Shown here piece after piece: positions 52,695-61,852 of a DNA stretch of 64,000 nt. This stretch comes from Synechococcus sp. PCC 7336 (GTDB lineage: Bacteria; Cyanobacteriota; Cyanobacteriia; Thermostichales; PCC-7336). How positions within the stretch are numbered: position 1 is the first letter of the stretch; the number at the start of each line of letters is the position of its first letter. A program made the position numbers and the translations under genes. The stretch covers positions 4,090,008 to 4,154,007 of the forward strand of contig NZ_CM001776.1 of NCBI RefSeq assembly GCF_000332275.1, read 5' to 3'. The notes under the pieces were generated by a model. It saw nothing but the letters and a program-made list of their open reading frames with translations. It did not search any database and was not told the origin of the DNA.

Positions 52695-54569
52695 TTGCGC
52701 AATTGCATGACTGCAGCTACCCCTGTTGCCTCCAAACGCCCCAAGACTCGTCCCGAGCACAGCGATTGGTGGCTCCTGCGAAAACTCTGGCCCTACGCTC
52801 GCCCCCACTGGCGACTGCTAGCCTTGTCGATCGCCCTATTGCCCCCCCTCGCCATCTCGCAAGCCATTCAACCCGCCATTCTGCAAGGGGCGATCGACGG
52901 TCCGATCGCCTCGGGACAGCTCGGGGGGTTGTGGAAATTTATTGCGGCCCTCCTTGCCGTCGGCCTCCTGCGACCCGTATTCCAGGGGCTAGAAGGATTC
53001 ACCAGCCAAAAGCTGGGCCAACTGCTCACCAGCGATATCCGTAACGATCTCTTTCGCCACATCACCAATCTGTCGTCTTCCTATTTCGATCGTACCCCTG
53101 TCGGCAAGCTGATCACCCGCATTACCAGCGATGTGGAAGCCTTGGGGGATGTTTTCTCCACTGGGGCGGTGGGGGTGGTCAGCGATCTAGTCACTCTGGT
53201 GGCGATCGCCGGGATCATGCTGTGGCAGCGGTGGAATTTGGCCCTTTTCCTGATCGGCCTGATTATCCCGATCGCTTTGCTAGTGGTCTGGCTGCAGCAG
53301 CTCTATCGCAATGCCAATTTCCGGGTGCGGGAAGAGCTCTCTGCCCTCAACTCCCTGCTGCAGGAAAACATCCTCGGCGTCAGCGTCGTGCAAATGTTTC
53401 GCAGAGAAACTTACAACAGCGAGATATATTACGACACCAACCAGCGATATGTCCGCGAAGTGGACAAGACGATTTTGTACGATTCCACCCTCTCAGCCAT
53501 TTTGGAATGGGTCTCTTGGCTGGGATTGGCGGGGATCTTGTGGTTGGGAGGGCAAGAGATTTTACAAACGGTTGCCGTGGAGGGGGAAACGTTAGTGGCC
53601 CAAAGCCTGCCGTTTATTCCTAATTCTCTGCAAGAGCGGGCTGCTGAGCCCCTCACCTTCGGTACACTGTATGCTTTCATTCTGTTTTCGTCGCAGTTTT
53701 TCAATCCCTTGCGCCAATTGGCCGAAAAATTCACGTCATTGCAGGCGGGGTTTACGGCAGTGGAGCGGATTACTGGCATGTTGGAGTTGCCGATCGCCGT
53801 CTCCGATCCCGCCCATCCCATCCCCCTACCCAGCCCCATGCGCGGCGAAGTACAGTTCGAGGCAGTCTCATTTGGTTACAAGCCAGACGAGTTGGTGTTG
53901 AAGAATCTCAGCTTTACGATTCGTCCCGGCGAGAAAGTGGCGTTGGTGGGGCCGACGGGAGCGGGCAAAAGTTCTATCATCCGGCTGCTGGCCCGCTTGT
54001 ACGATGCCAGCTCGGGCAGCATTGCGATCGATGGAGTTGATATTCGCGATCTGGCGCAAGCGGATCTGCACCGGCATGTGGGCACCATTTTGCAAGACCC
54101 CTTTCTGTTCTCCGGCAATATTCGGGACAACATTACGCTGGGGGAAGACTATCCCGAAGCGGAGATTCGGCGGGCGGCACAGTTAATGAATGTGGAGCCT
54201 TTTATTCTGGACTTACCCCGAGGTTACGAGACGGAAGTGCGGGAGCGGGGCAATAATTTATCGTCCGGTCAAAAGCAGCTTTTGGCCTTTGCTCGAGTAA
54301 TGGTGCGCAATCCGCAAATTTTGGTGTTGGACGAGGCGACTGCCAGTTTGGATGTGGGCACTGAGTCGTTGATTCAGGATGCGTTAGAGACGTTATTGCG
54401 CGATCGTACCGCCATTATCATTGCCCACCGCCTCGCCACGATTCGCAATGTCGATCGCATTCTCGTCTTGCAGCGGGGTGAACTGAAGGAACAGGGCACT
54501 CACGAACAGTTGATGGCGCTGAATGGCATCTACGCCAGTCTCTACAATTTACAGTCATTGCAAAGCTAG
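52695..54569 (+). CDS. ABC exporter half-transporter (MsbA-like)
   Basis: This 624-residue protein has a six-helix type IV exporter domain (about 35-345) fused to an ATPase. The ATPase has Walker A GPTGAGKS near 418, Q-loop LQDPFLFSGN, signature LSSGQKQLL, Walker B ILVLDEAT and the H-loop IIAHRLATI. It probably forms a homodimer that exports lipids, peptides or drugs. The hydrophobic loop between helices 5 and 6 (about 285-310) is longer than in MsbA. The substrate is not predictable. It is divergent from ccsA. Confidence 0.9.
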   Translation: MRNCMTAATPVASKRPKTRPEHSDWWLLRKLWPYARPHWRLLALSIALLPPLAISQAIQPAILQGAIDGPIASGQLGGLWKFIAALLAVGLLRPVFQGLEGFTSQKLGQLLTSDIRNDLFRHITNLSSSYFDRTPVGKLITRITSDVEALGDVFSTGAVGVVSDLVTLVAIAGIMLWQRWNLALFLIGLIIPIALLVVWLQQLYRNANFRVREELSALNSLLQENILGVSVVQMFRRETYNSEIYYDTNQRYVREVDKTILYDSTLSAILEWVSWLGLAGILWLGGQEILQTVAVEGETLVAQSLPFIPNSLQERAAEPLTFGTLYAFILFSSQFFNPLRQLAEKFTSLQAGFTAVERITGMLELPIAVSDPAHPIPLPSPMRGEVQFEAVSFGYKPDELVLKNLSFTIRPGEKVALVGPTGAGKSSIIRLLARLYDASSGSIAIDGVDIRDLAQADLHRHVGTILQDPFLFSGNIRDNITLGEDYPEAEIRRAAQLMNVEPFILDLPRGYETEVRERGNNLSSGQKQLLAFARVMVRNPQILVLDEATASLDVGTESLIQDALETLLRDRTAIIIAHRLATIRNVDRILVLQRGELKEQGTHEQLMALNGIYASLYNLQSLQS

Positions 54570-54614
54570 GGTAATCAGCCAACGTTCCCCCACAGAAGAG
54601 CGCTCGCGTCAAAG

Positions 54615-54693
54615 CACAAGAATCGAAACACAAGAATCGAAGCACAAGAATCGAAACACAAGAATCGAAGCACAAGAATCGAAGCACAAGAAG
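54615..54693 (+). repeat. 14-bp tandem repeat, five copies
   Basis: Five units of CACAAGAATCGAAA, alternating A or G at the last base, run from 54,615 to 54,684, and a partial unit follows. It lies 45 bp beyond the ABC-exporter stop. It has no spacers and is not CRISPR. Confidence 0.92.
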
Positions 54694-54747
54694 AAGACAC
54701 AGGCAACATTCTCTATGCCCCGAGCGATCGCCACTCAAAATTGACCC

Positions 54748-54837
54748 TTACAACGTGGCCCAGCCGCCATCCACTAAGATCTCTTCACCCAAGACAAATG
54801 AAGACTCATCGCTAGCCAGAAACAGCACTGCTTTAGT
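54748..54837 (-). pseudogene. SDR dehydrogenase C-terminal remnant
   Basis: A minus-strand frame reads TKAVLFLASDESSFVLGEE and then ILVDGGWATL before a stop at 54,748. This is the invariant C-terminus of short-chain dehydrogenases (FabG-like, FLASDxSxxxxGxxxxVDGG). The catalytic and NAD-binding parts are missing. It joins directly onto the TetR remnant, so a deletion removed the space between the two genes. Confidence 0.75.
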
Positions 54838-54997
54838 TCTTCCCAAGTACCGTTTGAGTGGTCTCGACAACGCCAGCAAGCTGCGAGTCATCTTCTAGTA
54901 CCCGACCGACCAAGGCCATTCCCTGGTGCAAGCACAGTAAAAATCGGGCCAAGTGACGGGGCTCGATCTCCGAACTCAGCTCGCCTGCAGCTTGGCT
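54833..54997 (-). pseudogene. TetR-family regulator C-terminal remnant
   Basis: A minus-strand frame, ending in a stop at 54,833, reads GELSSEIEPRHLARFLLCLHQGMALV and then DDSQLAGVVETTQTVL, resembling the ligand-binding C-terminus of a TetR regulator. The helix-turn-helix is not found; from about 54,998 to 55,413 no gene was seen. TetR and SDR genes are commonly paired, and both are broken here. Confidence 0.6.
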
Positions 54998-55413
54998 TCC
55001 GCTTCGATCGCGATCGCCAGCTGACTTGCGTGAAATTTCTGTTGTGCGGAAACCGATTCTGCTTTCTACTTGAGACGAACTAGGCCAGATCTTACCTCAA
55101 TCGTTTTGCGAGTGTTTTATTTCCGTCAACTTCTCGGCTGACTCCCTCAATATCCATGCCTGGACGACTTCGAGGCTTATAGATAGGTCGAAGTCGCGAA
55201 GCTACCCAATTGGATGATTTTCCAGCAAATACACTGATGTTTTAAGTACGATCGAGCGTTAGGCTCCGGTTCGACAGGCAATATCTCCGTGTTTTTGCGG
55301 TATAATCGTTCAAAATTGCAATTTACTCGATATTTATAGACAAGAGGATGCCACATATCAGATATTTCTGAGCTTTCTCTGAGAAATCTACGGACCTCAC
55401 TTCGAGCTGGATT

Positions 55414-56784
55414 ATGCGCTTATTAATTTGCGGGACAAACTACGCTCCAGAACTGGTTGGCATCGGCAAGTTTACGAGTGAGATGGCGGAATGGCTGGTA
55501 CAGCAGGGGCACGAAGTCCGAGTGGTGACGGCCCTGCCCCACTATCCCAACTGGCAAATCGATCCGGGTTATCGAGCTTGGGCCTATTGTCGGGAAAGCA
55601 TCGCGGACGTTGACGTGTTCCGCTGTCCCGTTTGGGTGAAGAAAAATCCATCTGGCCTGCATCGAGTGCTTCACCTGCTGTCTTTCGCGGTATCGAGCTT
55701 GCCAGTTATGCTGAGGCAAATCGGCTGGCGTCCCGATGCGATTGTGGCGGTAGAGCCTCCCTTTTCTTCCGGGCCCGTGGCCGCCTTGGTGGCTAAAGTG
55801 AGCGGAGCCCGCAGTTGGCTGCACATTCAAGATTTTGAAGTCGATGCTGCCTTCAGTTTGGGGATGTTGCCCAAAACTAGTTGGTTGGAGCGGGGACTGT
55901 ACGGTATCGAAGCCTGGTTGATGAAGCAATTCGATACGGTCTCGACCTTGTCCGATCGCATGCTCGCGCGCCTTCACAGCAAAGGCATTCCGACCGACCG
56001 AACGGTCCTATTCCCCAACTGGGTGGATACCGATTGGATGTATCCCATGCCTTGTTCGAGCCCTCTGCGGGCATCGCTGGGGCTGTCTGCCGACAAGGTT
56101 GTCGCCCTGTATGCCGGTAGTATGGGCAGCAAGCAAGGGTTAGATTTACTCCTCCATGCCGCCGATCGCCTCAGGGAGCATCCCGAGCTGCACTTCGTGT
56201 TGGCGGGAGAAGGCCCTCAGAAGCAGCGCTTGGAAGCATTGGCTCGCTCTCTAGAATTAAAGAATGTCACCTTCCTGCCCTTCGTCCCCATCGAGCAATT
56301 CAATCAACTGCTCAACCTGGCCGACATCCACGCATTAATACAGTCTGCTTCAGTGGCAGATTTGGTCATGCCTTCCAAATTGACCGGCATGATGGCGAGC
56401 GGACGTCCGGTGTTGGCAACAGCACTACCGTCCACAGCAGTCGGCTCGGCGGTTATATCCTCCGGTTGCGGCCGCTTGGTACCGCCGGGAGATGTGAAGC
56501 AGTTTTCCGAGCTGCTCTTGCAGTTGGCCGATCGCCCCGAAGAACGGGCCGAGCTGGGCAGAAACGCGCGCCGGTATGCAGAGCAGCATATGAGCAAGAG
56601 GGCCATTCTGTCGCGGGTGACAGAGGAATTGCAAACGCTGGTGTCAGATGCTCGCCAACCTCAAATACTAGAGGAGATTTGGCCAGCCGAGCTTCCCATT
56701 CCATCTCAACCCTCGCTCAACCCCCCTCGCGCCTCGGCCAGCGATCCTTCTGTCCCAATATTCAGCCAGCGACCTCGCCAGTAG
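55414..56784 (+). CDS. WcaI-like family 4 glycosyltransferase
   Basis: This 456-residue GT-B glycosyltransferase transfers a sugar during polysaccharide synthesis. The N-terminus (LLICGTNYAPELVGIGKFTSEMAEWL) and HYPNWQIDPGYR match WcaI (colanic acid) proteins. The donor-binding C-terminal half has LYAGSMGSKQGLDLLLHAA, LAGEGPQKQRLE and the EX7E-like region around SVADLVMPSKLTGMMASGRPVLAT. The C-terminal 30 residues are Pro/Ser-rich. Its 3' end overlaps the convergent GT2 gene by 79 bp. Confidence 0.88.
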   Translation: MRLLICGTNYAPELVGIGKFTSEMAEWLVQQGHEVRVVTALPHYPNWQIDPGYRAWAYCRESIADVDVFRCPVWVKKNPSGLHRVLHLLSFAVSSLPVMLRQIGWRPDAIVAVEPPFSSGPVAALVAKVSGARSWLHIQDFEVDAAFSLGMLPKTSWLERGLYGIEAWLMKQFDTVSTLSDRMLARLHSKGIPTDRTVLFPNWVDTDWMYPMPCSSPLRASLGLSADKVVALYAGSMGSKQGLDLLLHAADRLREHPELHFVLAGEGPQKQRLEALARSLELKNVTFLPFVPIEQFNQLLNLADIHALIQSASVADLVMPSKLTGMMASGRPVLATALPSTAVGSAVISSGCGRLVPPGDVKQFSELLLQLADRPEERAELGRNARRYAEQHMSKRAILSRVTEELQTLVSDARQPQILEEIWPAELPIPSQPSLNPPRASASDPSVPIFSQRPRQ

Positions 56785-57908
56785 ACTCTGCGGCCAAAGC
56801 TACCTTGCAACCAAATGACGAAGCTCATGCCATCCCGCAAGGGCAACAACCACATCCAGCGCCAGAGCTGGGGGCGGTTGAGTCGGACGATGGCGATCGC
56901 TGCCTGCATGATTCGGACTGCCCAAACCCCGAAAAACAGGGCGATCGCCCAGGGGGCCAGTCCCGAGACGAGTAACAGCAGGAGAGCGTAAACCGTCCCA
57001 AAGGTAAAGGCCATGCCGTAATATTGAGCGCCGCGATTGATGCGAATGGTGCGAGCCCAGCGCAGTTCTCGCGCAAACACCTGTCCGACGGACTCGTTAC
57101 CGCCGTCATTGTCGAGGACGTAGCCGGACAGTTCGACGCGATAGCCAGATTGAGCAGTCATTTTACCGATGTGGTAATCAGAGCCAATCCGGTTGGCCAC
57201 AGAGTTGAGACCGCCGAAAGTAGACATCACCGATTTGCGAGTCGCGATGGTGGGGCCGAGGGCACAGCGCAGGCCGCCGTCGAGCAGGCGGGCGATTAAC
57301 AGGCTGGGGATAAATTCCGTGCAGCGGTTGAGGGTGTGAAGGGCGGCTCCGATATATCGCGGTCGCTTTTCCACATAGGGACAGGTGACCAATCCCACCT
57401 CTGGGTCGGCGAGAGGGGCGACGACCGCACTCAAGTAATCGGCACCGACGCGAATATCGCTGTCTGCCAAAATAATCGTTTCGTACTGGGCGGCTTCGAA
57501 CAGGTAGATCAAATTGCTGATTTGATGGTTGATCCCGCGCGGCTCTAGCCCCACCAGCAGGCGCACGCGCTCTGGGAATTGAGCGGCCAATTGCTGCAAA
57601 ATCGGCACGGCGGGGTCGTCAGGATCTTTAACGCCAAACAGAACTTCGTAGTGGGAATGGTAGTGCTGCTGGCAGAAGGAGGTCCAGTTGGCCATTGCGC
57701 CGGGATCGACCCCTCTGACGGGAATCAAGATGGAGACAGGCAGGGGAGCTGAGGGCTGTCTTTGAGGCTTGCCCTGAGGTTGGGGACGTTCTGTCTGAAA
57801 GCCGAGGGTGCAGTAGGTACAGAAGCAGTAAAAGGCAATCGAGGCAGCGATCGCCACCCCCAATATCCCTTTGCTAACCAGCACTACTCCAGCTAAAACC
57901 GGAAGCAT
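56706..57908 (-). CDS. Ceramide-glucosyltransferase-like GT21/HpnI
   Basis: This 400-residue membrane glycosyltransferase has an N-terminal helix, a GT-A domain and C-terminal helices. Key parts are VSILIPVRGVDPGA, the DxD motif ADSDIRVG near 148, LGPTIATRKS near 217, DYHIGK near 243 and the RxxRW-type ELRWARTIR near 282. The motif set D, DxD, D, (Q/R)xxRW is that of ceramide glucosyltransferases and HpnI. In cyanobacteria the acceptor could be a diacylglycerol (as in glucolipid synthesis) or a hopanoid. It is convergent with the GT4 gene. Confidence 0.85.
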   Translation of the reverse strand: MLPVLAGVVLVSKGILGVAIAASIAFYCFCTYCTLGFQTERPQPQGKPQRQPSAPLPVSILIPVRGVDPGAMANWTSFCQQHYHSHYEVLFGVKDPDDPAVPILQQLAAQFPERVRLLVGLEPRGINHQISNLIYLFEAAQYETIILADSDIRVGADYLSAVVAPLADPEVGLVTCPYVEKRPRYIGAALHTLNRCTEFIPSLLIARLLDGGLRCALGPTIATRKSVMSTFGGLNSVANRIGSDYHIGKMTAQSGYRVELSGYVLDNDGGNESVGQVFARELRWARTIRINRGAQYYGMAFTFGTVYALLLLLVSGLAPWAIALFFGVWAVRIMQAAIAIVRLNRPQLWRWMWLLPLRDGMSFVIWLQGSFGRRVYWRGRWLNIGTEGSLAEARGGLSEG

Positions 57909-57977
57909 TCTTTTGCCTCGCTCAATCTCGCTATCGATTGTGAAAGATTTTGGCGCTGGCGCATAGATGGCGATCGC

Positions 57978-58889
57978 CTAGCGAAGTTGGTTGCGAGCAA
58001 CGCGCAAGTTGCCATCCGCTCGTGCTAAGGCACTTTGGGCGATCGCATACTCGCAGCCCGACCAATACATCAATAGGGCTGGCTTCACCTGTAATTCGGC
58101 AGATTCCAATAATGCTTCCGCCTCTGGCCGATCGCAGTCTGTCAGCGTTGTCAGAATTCGGATCGCGCGATCGCGTAGCTTGGCATTGGTCACCGCCACA
58201 TCCACCATCAAATTGCCATACACCTTGCCCAACTGCACCATAACCCCCGTCGAAATCGCATTCAGCACCAGCTTCGTGGCAGTTCCCGCTTTCATGCGGG
58301 TGGAGCCCGCCAAGACTTCGGGACCGACCGACACGCGCAGATTGACATCGCACTCCATCGGCACTTGGTTTTCGGGAACGCAGGCAAAAAACAGGGTGGC
58401 GGCACCGCGATCGCGAGCTTCAGCCAATGCCCCGCGTACGTAAGGGGTCGTTCCACCCGCCGCAATCCCCATCACCACATCCACTGCCGAAATCTGGCGT
58501 TCGACCATCTCCGCCACTCCCGCCGCCCATTCGTCCTCTTTCCCTTCCGCACTGCGCACCAAGGCTTCAAACCCACCCGCGATCGCCCCCTGCACCTGCT
58601 GCGGATCGGTCTGAAAGGTGGGCGGGCATTCTGCCGCATCTAAAACTCCTAAGCGTCCGCTGGTGCCAGCCCCCACGTAAACCAGCCGCCCTCCTTTGCG
58701 CAAGGATGCTGCAGCGAGATCGATCGCGCGGGCGATCGCCTCCCGTTGTTGCGCGACTACCACCGCCACCTTGGCATCTTCGGCATTGATGACATCGACC
58801 AACTCCAAGGTCGAAAGCTGGTCTAAATTTTCACTGGCGGGGTTGAGGGCTTCGGTCAGGAGATTGCCGCGATCGCTGAGATCTGTCAT
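57978..58889 (-). CDS. murQ: N-acetylmuramic acid 6-phosphate etherase
   Basis: This 303-residue SIS-domain enzyme cleaves the lactyl ether of MurNAc-6-P to give GlcNAc-6-P in peptidoglycan recycling. Signatures are LVYVGAGTSGRLGVLDAAECPPTF near 66-89, VMGIAAGGTTPYVRGAL and the AGSTRMKAGTATKLVLNAIST stretch. The N-terminus LTEALNPASENLD is typical. It lies 70 bp upstream of the GT21 gene in the same direction, so co-transcription is possible. Confidence 0.95.
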   Translation of the reverse strand: MTDLSDRGNLLTEALNPASENLDQLSTLELVDVINAEDAKVAVVVAQQREAIARAIDLAAASLRKGGRLVYVGAGTSGRLGVLDAAECPPTFQTDPQQVQGAIAGGFEALVRSAEGKEDEWAAGVAEMVERQISAVDVVMGIAAGGTTPYVRGALAEARDRGAATLFFACVPENQVPMECDVNLRVSVGPEVLAGSTRMKAGTATKLVLNAISTGVMVQLGKVYGNLMVDVAVTNAKLRDRAIRILTTLTDCDRPEAEALLESAELQVKPALLMYWSGCEYAIAQSALARADGNLRVARNQLR

Positions 58890-58965
58890 GGAAGATTTGG
58901 GGAGAGTTGACTCTTGTCAGGAGAGTATCAATAAACTAGAGCAAAGGGGAGGCTGTATATTTTTA

Positions 58966-59289
58966 ATGAATAGAATACACTCTTACTACAGTGATGGAAC
59001 TCTAGTCTATGAAGGCGAACAACCACGAAGATTAGGACCCCCCGACCCCGATCCAAAGGCAAGAGGCCCTCATACTCGAATAAGATGGGATTGCAAGAAT
59101 CAAAGGATTTATCAAGGGAGAGAGTTTAATACAAAGGGAAAGCCCCTAAAAGACATTGACTTCACTAGCCCGACCTACCCTAACGGCAGCAGACGCCCAG
59201 ACCATTTAGGACCACCTCACGTACATACTTGGGAGGCAAACTCTACCGGCGGGACCCCCAGAAGAAGTAAGAAACCTATACCATTATGA
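58966..59289 (+). CDS. Orphan polymorphic-toxin C-terminal domain
   Basis: This 107-residue basic protein has a core GPHTRIRWD, REFNTKGKPLKDIDFTSP and a HVHTWEAN end. The pattern GPHT...R-x-DIDFT...HxHxW is that of a small nuclease-like toxin domain normally found at the C-terminus of RHS, CDI or other polymorphic toxins. Here it stands alone with no N-terminal trafficking region. The ATG at 58,966 has GGGGAGG somewhat far upstream. It overlaps the next gene by 4 bp (ATGA). It is AT-rich and lacks HIP1, unlike its flanks. It may be a cargo of the nearby eCIS or a displaced toxin tip. The family is from memory and should be checked. Confidence 0.65.
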   Translation: MNRIHSYYSDGTLVYEGEQPRRLGPPDPDPKARGPHTRIRWDCKNQRIYQGREFNTKGKPLKDIDFTSPTYPNGSRRPDHLGPPHVHTWEANSTGGTPRRSKKPIPL

Positions 59290-59807
59290 ACAGTCAACCT
59301 TGGGCAGTAACACTGATCGATCGGGGAGAAGGCAATCTTGAAGAGCGTCTTGAAAAAATCATTGAGCATATTGGCTCTCTCCATCAAATTGACTCAGCAG
59401 GACGTCTTTCGACAAGCATTGCTTCTGGACATAAACTACCTTTTTGGAAAATAGAAGATCTTGACTCAACAACGGAAAATACTAGTGATATTATATCTAA
59501 GCTCGATGAATGTGGGTCGGTTGAGATTGCAACCCAGCAGTTCGTGGAAATTCTTAAAAAAGATGGTCAGATTGTTGAATTGTCCGCTAAGTTATGTGAC
59601 AGGGATAAAGATATTTATTGGATAATTGTTCGAGATGGAATATCCGTAGACATTCTTGGTTATGGGGAAGTTTTCTCAAATGATGTTCTAGGAGAATATC
59701 GAGCTGTTTCTCCTGTTCTATTCAATTGGGGGACTACAACGGTGGAGAGTAGCACTCGGATTGTGGGAGCGAAACGTTGTGAAAACGCTGGCGAAATGGT
59801 TTCTTGA
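59286..59807 (+). CDS. Putative immunity protein for orphan toxin
   Basis: This 173-residue acidic protein overlaps the toxin gene by 4 bp, so the two are translationally coupled. It has no recognised domain; its sequence is predicted as mixed alpha/beta with IIVRDGISVDILGYGEV in the middle. Small acidic proteins directly downstream of a toxin tip are usually the cognate immunity protein. Composition is AT-rich like the toxin. The assignment rests on position only. Confidence 0.6.
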   Translation: MNSQPWAVTLIDRGEGNLEERLEKIIEHIGSLHQIDSAGRLSTSIASGHKLPFWKIEDLDSTTENTSDIISKLDECGSVEIATQQFVEILKKDGQIVELSAKLCDRDKDIYWIIVRDGISVDILGYGEVFSNDVLGEYRAVSPVLFNWGTTTVESSTRIVGAKRCENAGEMVS

Positions 59808-59886
59808 AAGGCGATCGCCGCATGATTGAAGCCGGAGTTTTGCGCGATCGCCTCGGCGCGAAAGCTTGAGATCGACAATTCCTCCG

Positions 59887-61389
59887 TTAACTATCCCAGT
59901 CAATCGCTAGGATATCTGACTCTGCAATTCGTTTATTACTATCGGAGGTGTCAATTGCGTAAAGTCGAAATTTCCATTTTCCAGTGATATTATCTCCACC
60001 GGGCGTATCGCTCCCTTTATAAATAGACCCACTGGCATTATCCACAGTACTTCCATCGTTTTGATAATATTCGTCTCCAGGTCCTAAATCTGAATAAGCA
60101 TCATTCCTATGCCCATAGCGCTTATTATTCGCATCCCGATCTTCATGCCAAGTATTTGCACGAAATAGTCTTGTGTCAAAACCACCATGTGCTGCCATAG
60201 TCCGGGTGCCTTGCCACAATATTTCTTGCCGGATTTCTCCATGAGCCGGATCGACATTTACAGAGGGTTTACTATCAAATTTTGCAGAAAATGTGAATGG
60301 CGCTTGTTTATTTAACCCATTGGCTGTATTAGCATTGATAGTCCCGCTTTGATTGTATTTAGGAGCTTTAGCTAGCTTTGCTCTCAATTGTGCTGTCCCA
60401 GCTTGGCTTCGATCGCCTCGATTCGGTTGCAAGTCATTAGCAAACCTTGAAATCGGAGAATCCAAAGCATTGGCTTTTTCCGGGCTATGCTCGCTCGATA
60501 CATCTGCAGGCTGCTTTGCTGCTCTTTCTCCCATCACATCTGCTTCCCGCTCCAAATCTGGATCGTCATTAATTGCCATCCCCTCCATCTGCTGAGTCGG
60601 CCTCACGCGCCCTTGCCGTTGTTGTACTACATGCCAAGCTTCGTGCGGTAAATGTTTTTGCTGTCCCGGTCCCACATAGATGTCGCTACCCTGCGCATAG
60701 GCTAAAGCCTTTAGTTGGGAGGGTTTGGAAGAGTTGTAGTGAACCTCTACATCATCGATGGATATGCCGGAGAGAGACTCGATTCCAGATTTTAGAGCGT
60801 TGGGCAAACCGGTTTTATGCTCGCGATTTGTTCTAGATGCCCTAACTTCAGCGCTAATCGATCGATCTGAGTTGGCTGTAGTCGCTATGCCCTCAATACC
60901 GAGCTGTTGCTGTACGACAGGCTTCATCCTCAGCTCGTCATCGTCTTCCGGCAGCTCCGCCCGTTGAATTGGGTCCATTTCCGGCTCCATCATCAACTCA
61001 TCGTCCTCATCCGGTACATCCACCCGCTGAAGCGCATCGCCCCGATCTGTCTGCTGCGGTTCTGGTGTATGCAGCCGGCTAACCCCATGCCGAGCAACTC
61101 GGCCTGCTTCCTGCTCGTACTTGTCTCCAGGTGCGCCGATCTCCAGCCTCATCTGCAGCGGTTGAGGGGGCTCGACCTGGCTTGGGTTAAGCCTCATTTT
61201 GGCTAGGCTGTGTCCCGAGCGTCCGGCTCGCTCTATTTTTGCCAATTTCTCCTCTAGCGTTAGCTTCGGTTCGGCGATCGCTTCTGGCTGGGATTGGGGG
61301 GCAAAGGGTCTTGATGCCAAGGGGGTCTGTGCTGGGATAGCCGCTGATTGAGAGGCGTCTTTGGTTGGCAGAGACTGTCGAGAAGGCAT
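59887..61389 (-). CDS. DUF4157 (eCIS core) cargo-type protein
   Basis: This 500-residue protein has a central DUF4157 domain near 200-265 (SLSGISIDDVEVHYNSSKP, YVGPGQQKHLPHEAWHVVQQRQG), the domain most often tied to cargo of extracellular contractile injection systems. The HEAWH motif looks like a metal-binding site. Upstream, GAPGDKYEQEAGRVARHGV near 124 is the usual repeat before it. The N-terminal 100 residues are a disordered Ser/Pro/Gln tail, possibly the loading signal. The C-terminal 150 residues (KYNQSGTINAN, AHGGFDTRLFRANTWHEDRD) have no known fold and could be the effector. It is transcribed toward the toxin pair. Confidence 0.82.
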   Translation of the reverse strand: MPSRQSLPTKDASQSAAIPAQTPLASRPFAPQSQPEAIAEPKLTLEEKLAKIERAGRSGHSLAKMRLNPSQVEPPQPLQMRLEIGAPGDKYEQEAGRVARHGVSRLHTPEPQQTDRGDALQRVDVPDEDDELMMEPEMDPIQRAELPEDDDELRMKPVVQQQLGIEGIATTANSDRSISAEVRASRTNREHKTGLPNALKSGIESLSGISIDDVEVHYNSSKPSQLKALAYAQGSDIYVGPGQQKHLPHEAWHVVQQRQGRVRPTQQMEGMAINDDPDLEREADVMGERAAKQPADVSSEHSPEKANALDSPISRFANDLQPNRGDRSQAGTAQLRAKLAKAPKYNQSGTINANTANGLNKQAPFTFSAKFDSKPSVNVDPAHGEIRQEILWQGTRTMAAHGGFDTRLFRANTWHEDRDANNKRYGHRNDAYSDLGPGDEYYQNDGSTVDNASGSIYKGSDTPGGDNITGKWKFRLYAIDTSDSNKRIAESDILAIDWDS

Positions 61390-61588
61390 CGCGAAAACCC
61401 CAAACGGTCACATGTCTAGTCAGTTCATTCTCTTACTGCTAAGACTGCGTGGGAGCTATCCAAACGTCGAGGTTTGACCGCATCCAAAGCAGTGAGACGA
61501 CATCAATGACGGAGCAATACTGCGATCGCCTGCGGCATTCTGCTGGTTCAGAAGTGGTACAATAAGTTGTACAGTATTGAGGTCGCCA

Positions 61589-61852
61589 GTGGATATTCTC
61601 AGTGCAAGTGAAGCGAGAGCAAATTTATTTGGCCTGATCGAACAAGTCAATAAAGATCGTCTGCCGCGAGCAATTACCAGCAGAAAAGGAAATGCTGTTT
61701 TGCTGTCTAAAGACGATTGGGATAGTTTGCAGGAAACCCTTTACTTGCAATCTATACCTGGATTTGTGCAATCTTTGAGGGCGGCTGAACAAGCAAATGA
61801 TTGGGTGTCGGAGGAGGAGTTCTTGAGGAGCTTAGATGGAATGGAGGATTGA
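61589..61852 (+). CDS. Phd/YefM-type antitoxin
   Basis: This 87-residue protein has the Phd/YefM fold: DILSASEARANLFGLIEQVN at the start, AITSRKGNAVLLSKDDWDSLQETLYL, and an acidic C-terminus that blocks the toxin. GTG at 61,589 with GAGG upstream is the preferred start; TTG at 61,577 is possible. It overlaps the YoeB gene by 17 bp. As a pair they form a type II toxin-antitoxin system and are likely autoregulated. Confidence 0.9.
   Translation: MDILSASEARANLFGLIEQVNKDRLPRAITSRKGNAVLLSKDDWDSLQETLYLQSIPGFVQSLRAAEQANDWVSEEEFLRSLDGMED

Noticed and set aside
54615-54693. Possible CRISPR array
   Set aside because: Units of 14 bp are directly adjacent with no spacers, and no cas gene is nearby.
55260-55285. 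GGTTCGAC resembling a tRNA T-loop
   Set aside because: No cloverleaf could be formed around it by eye.
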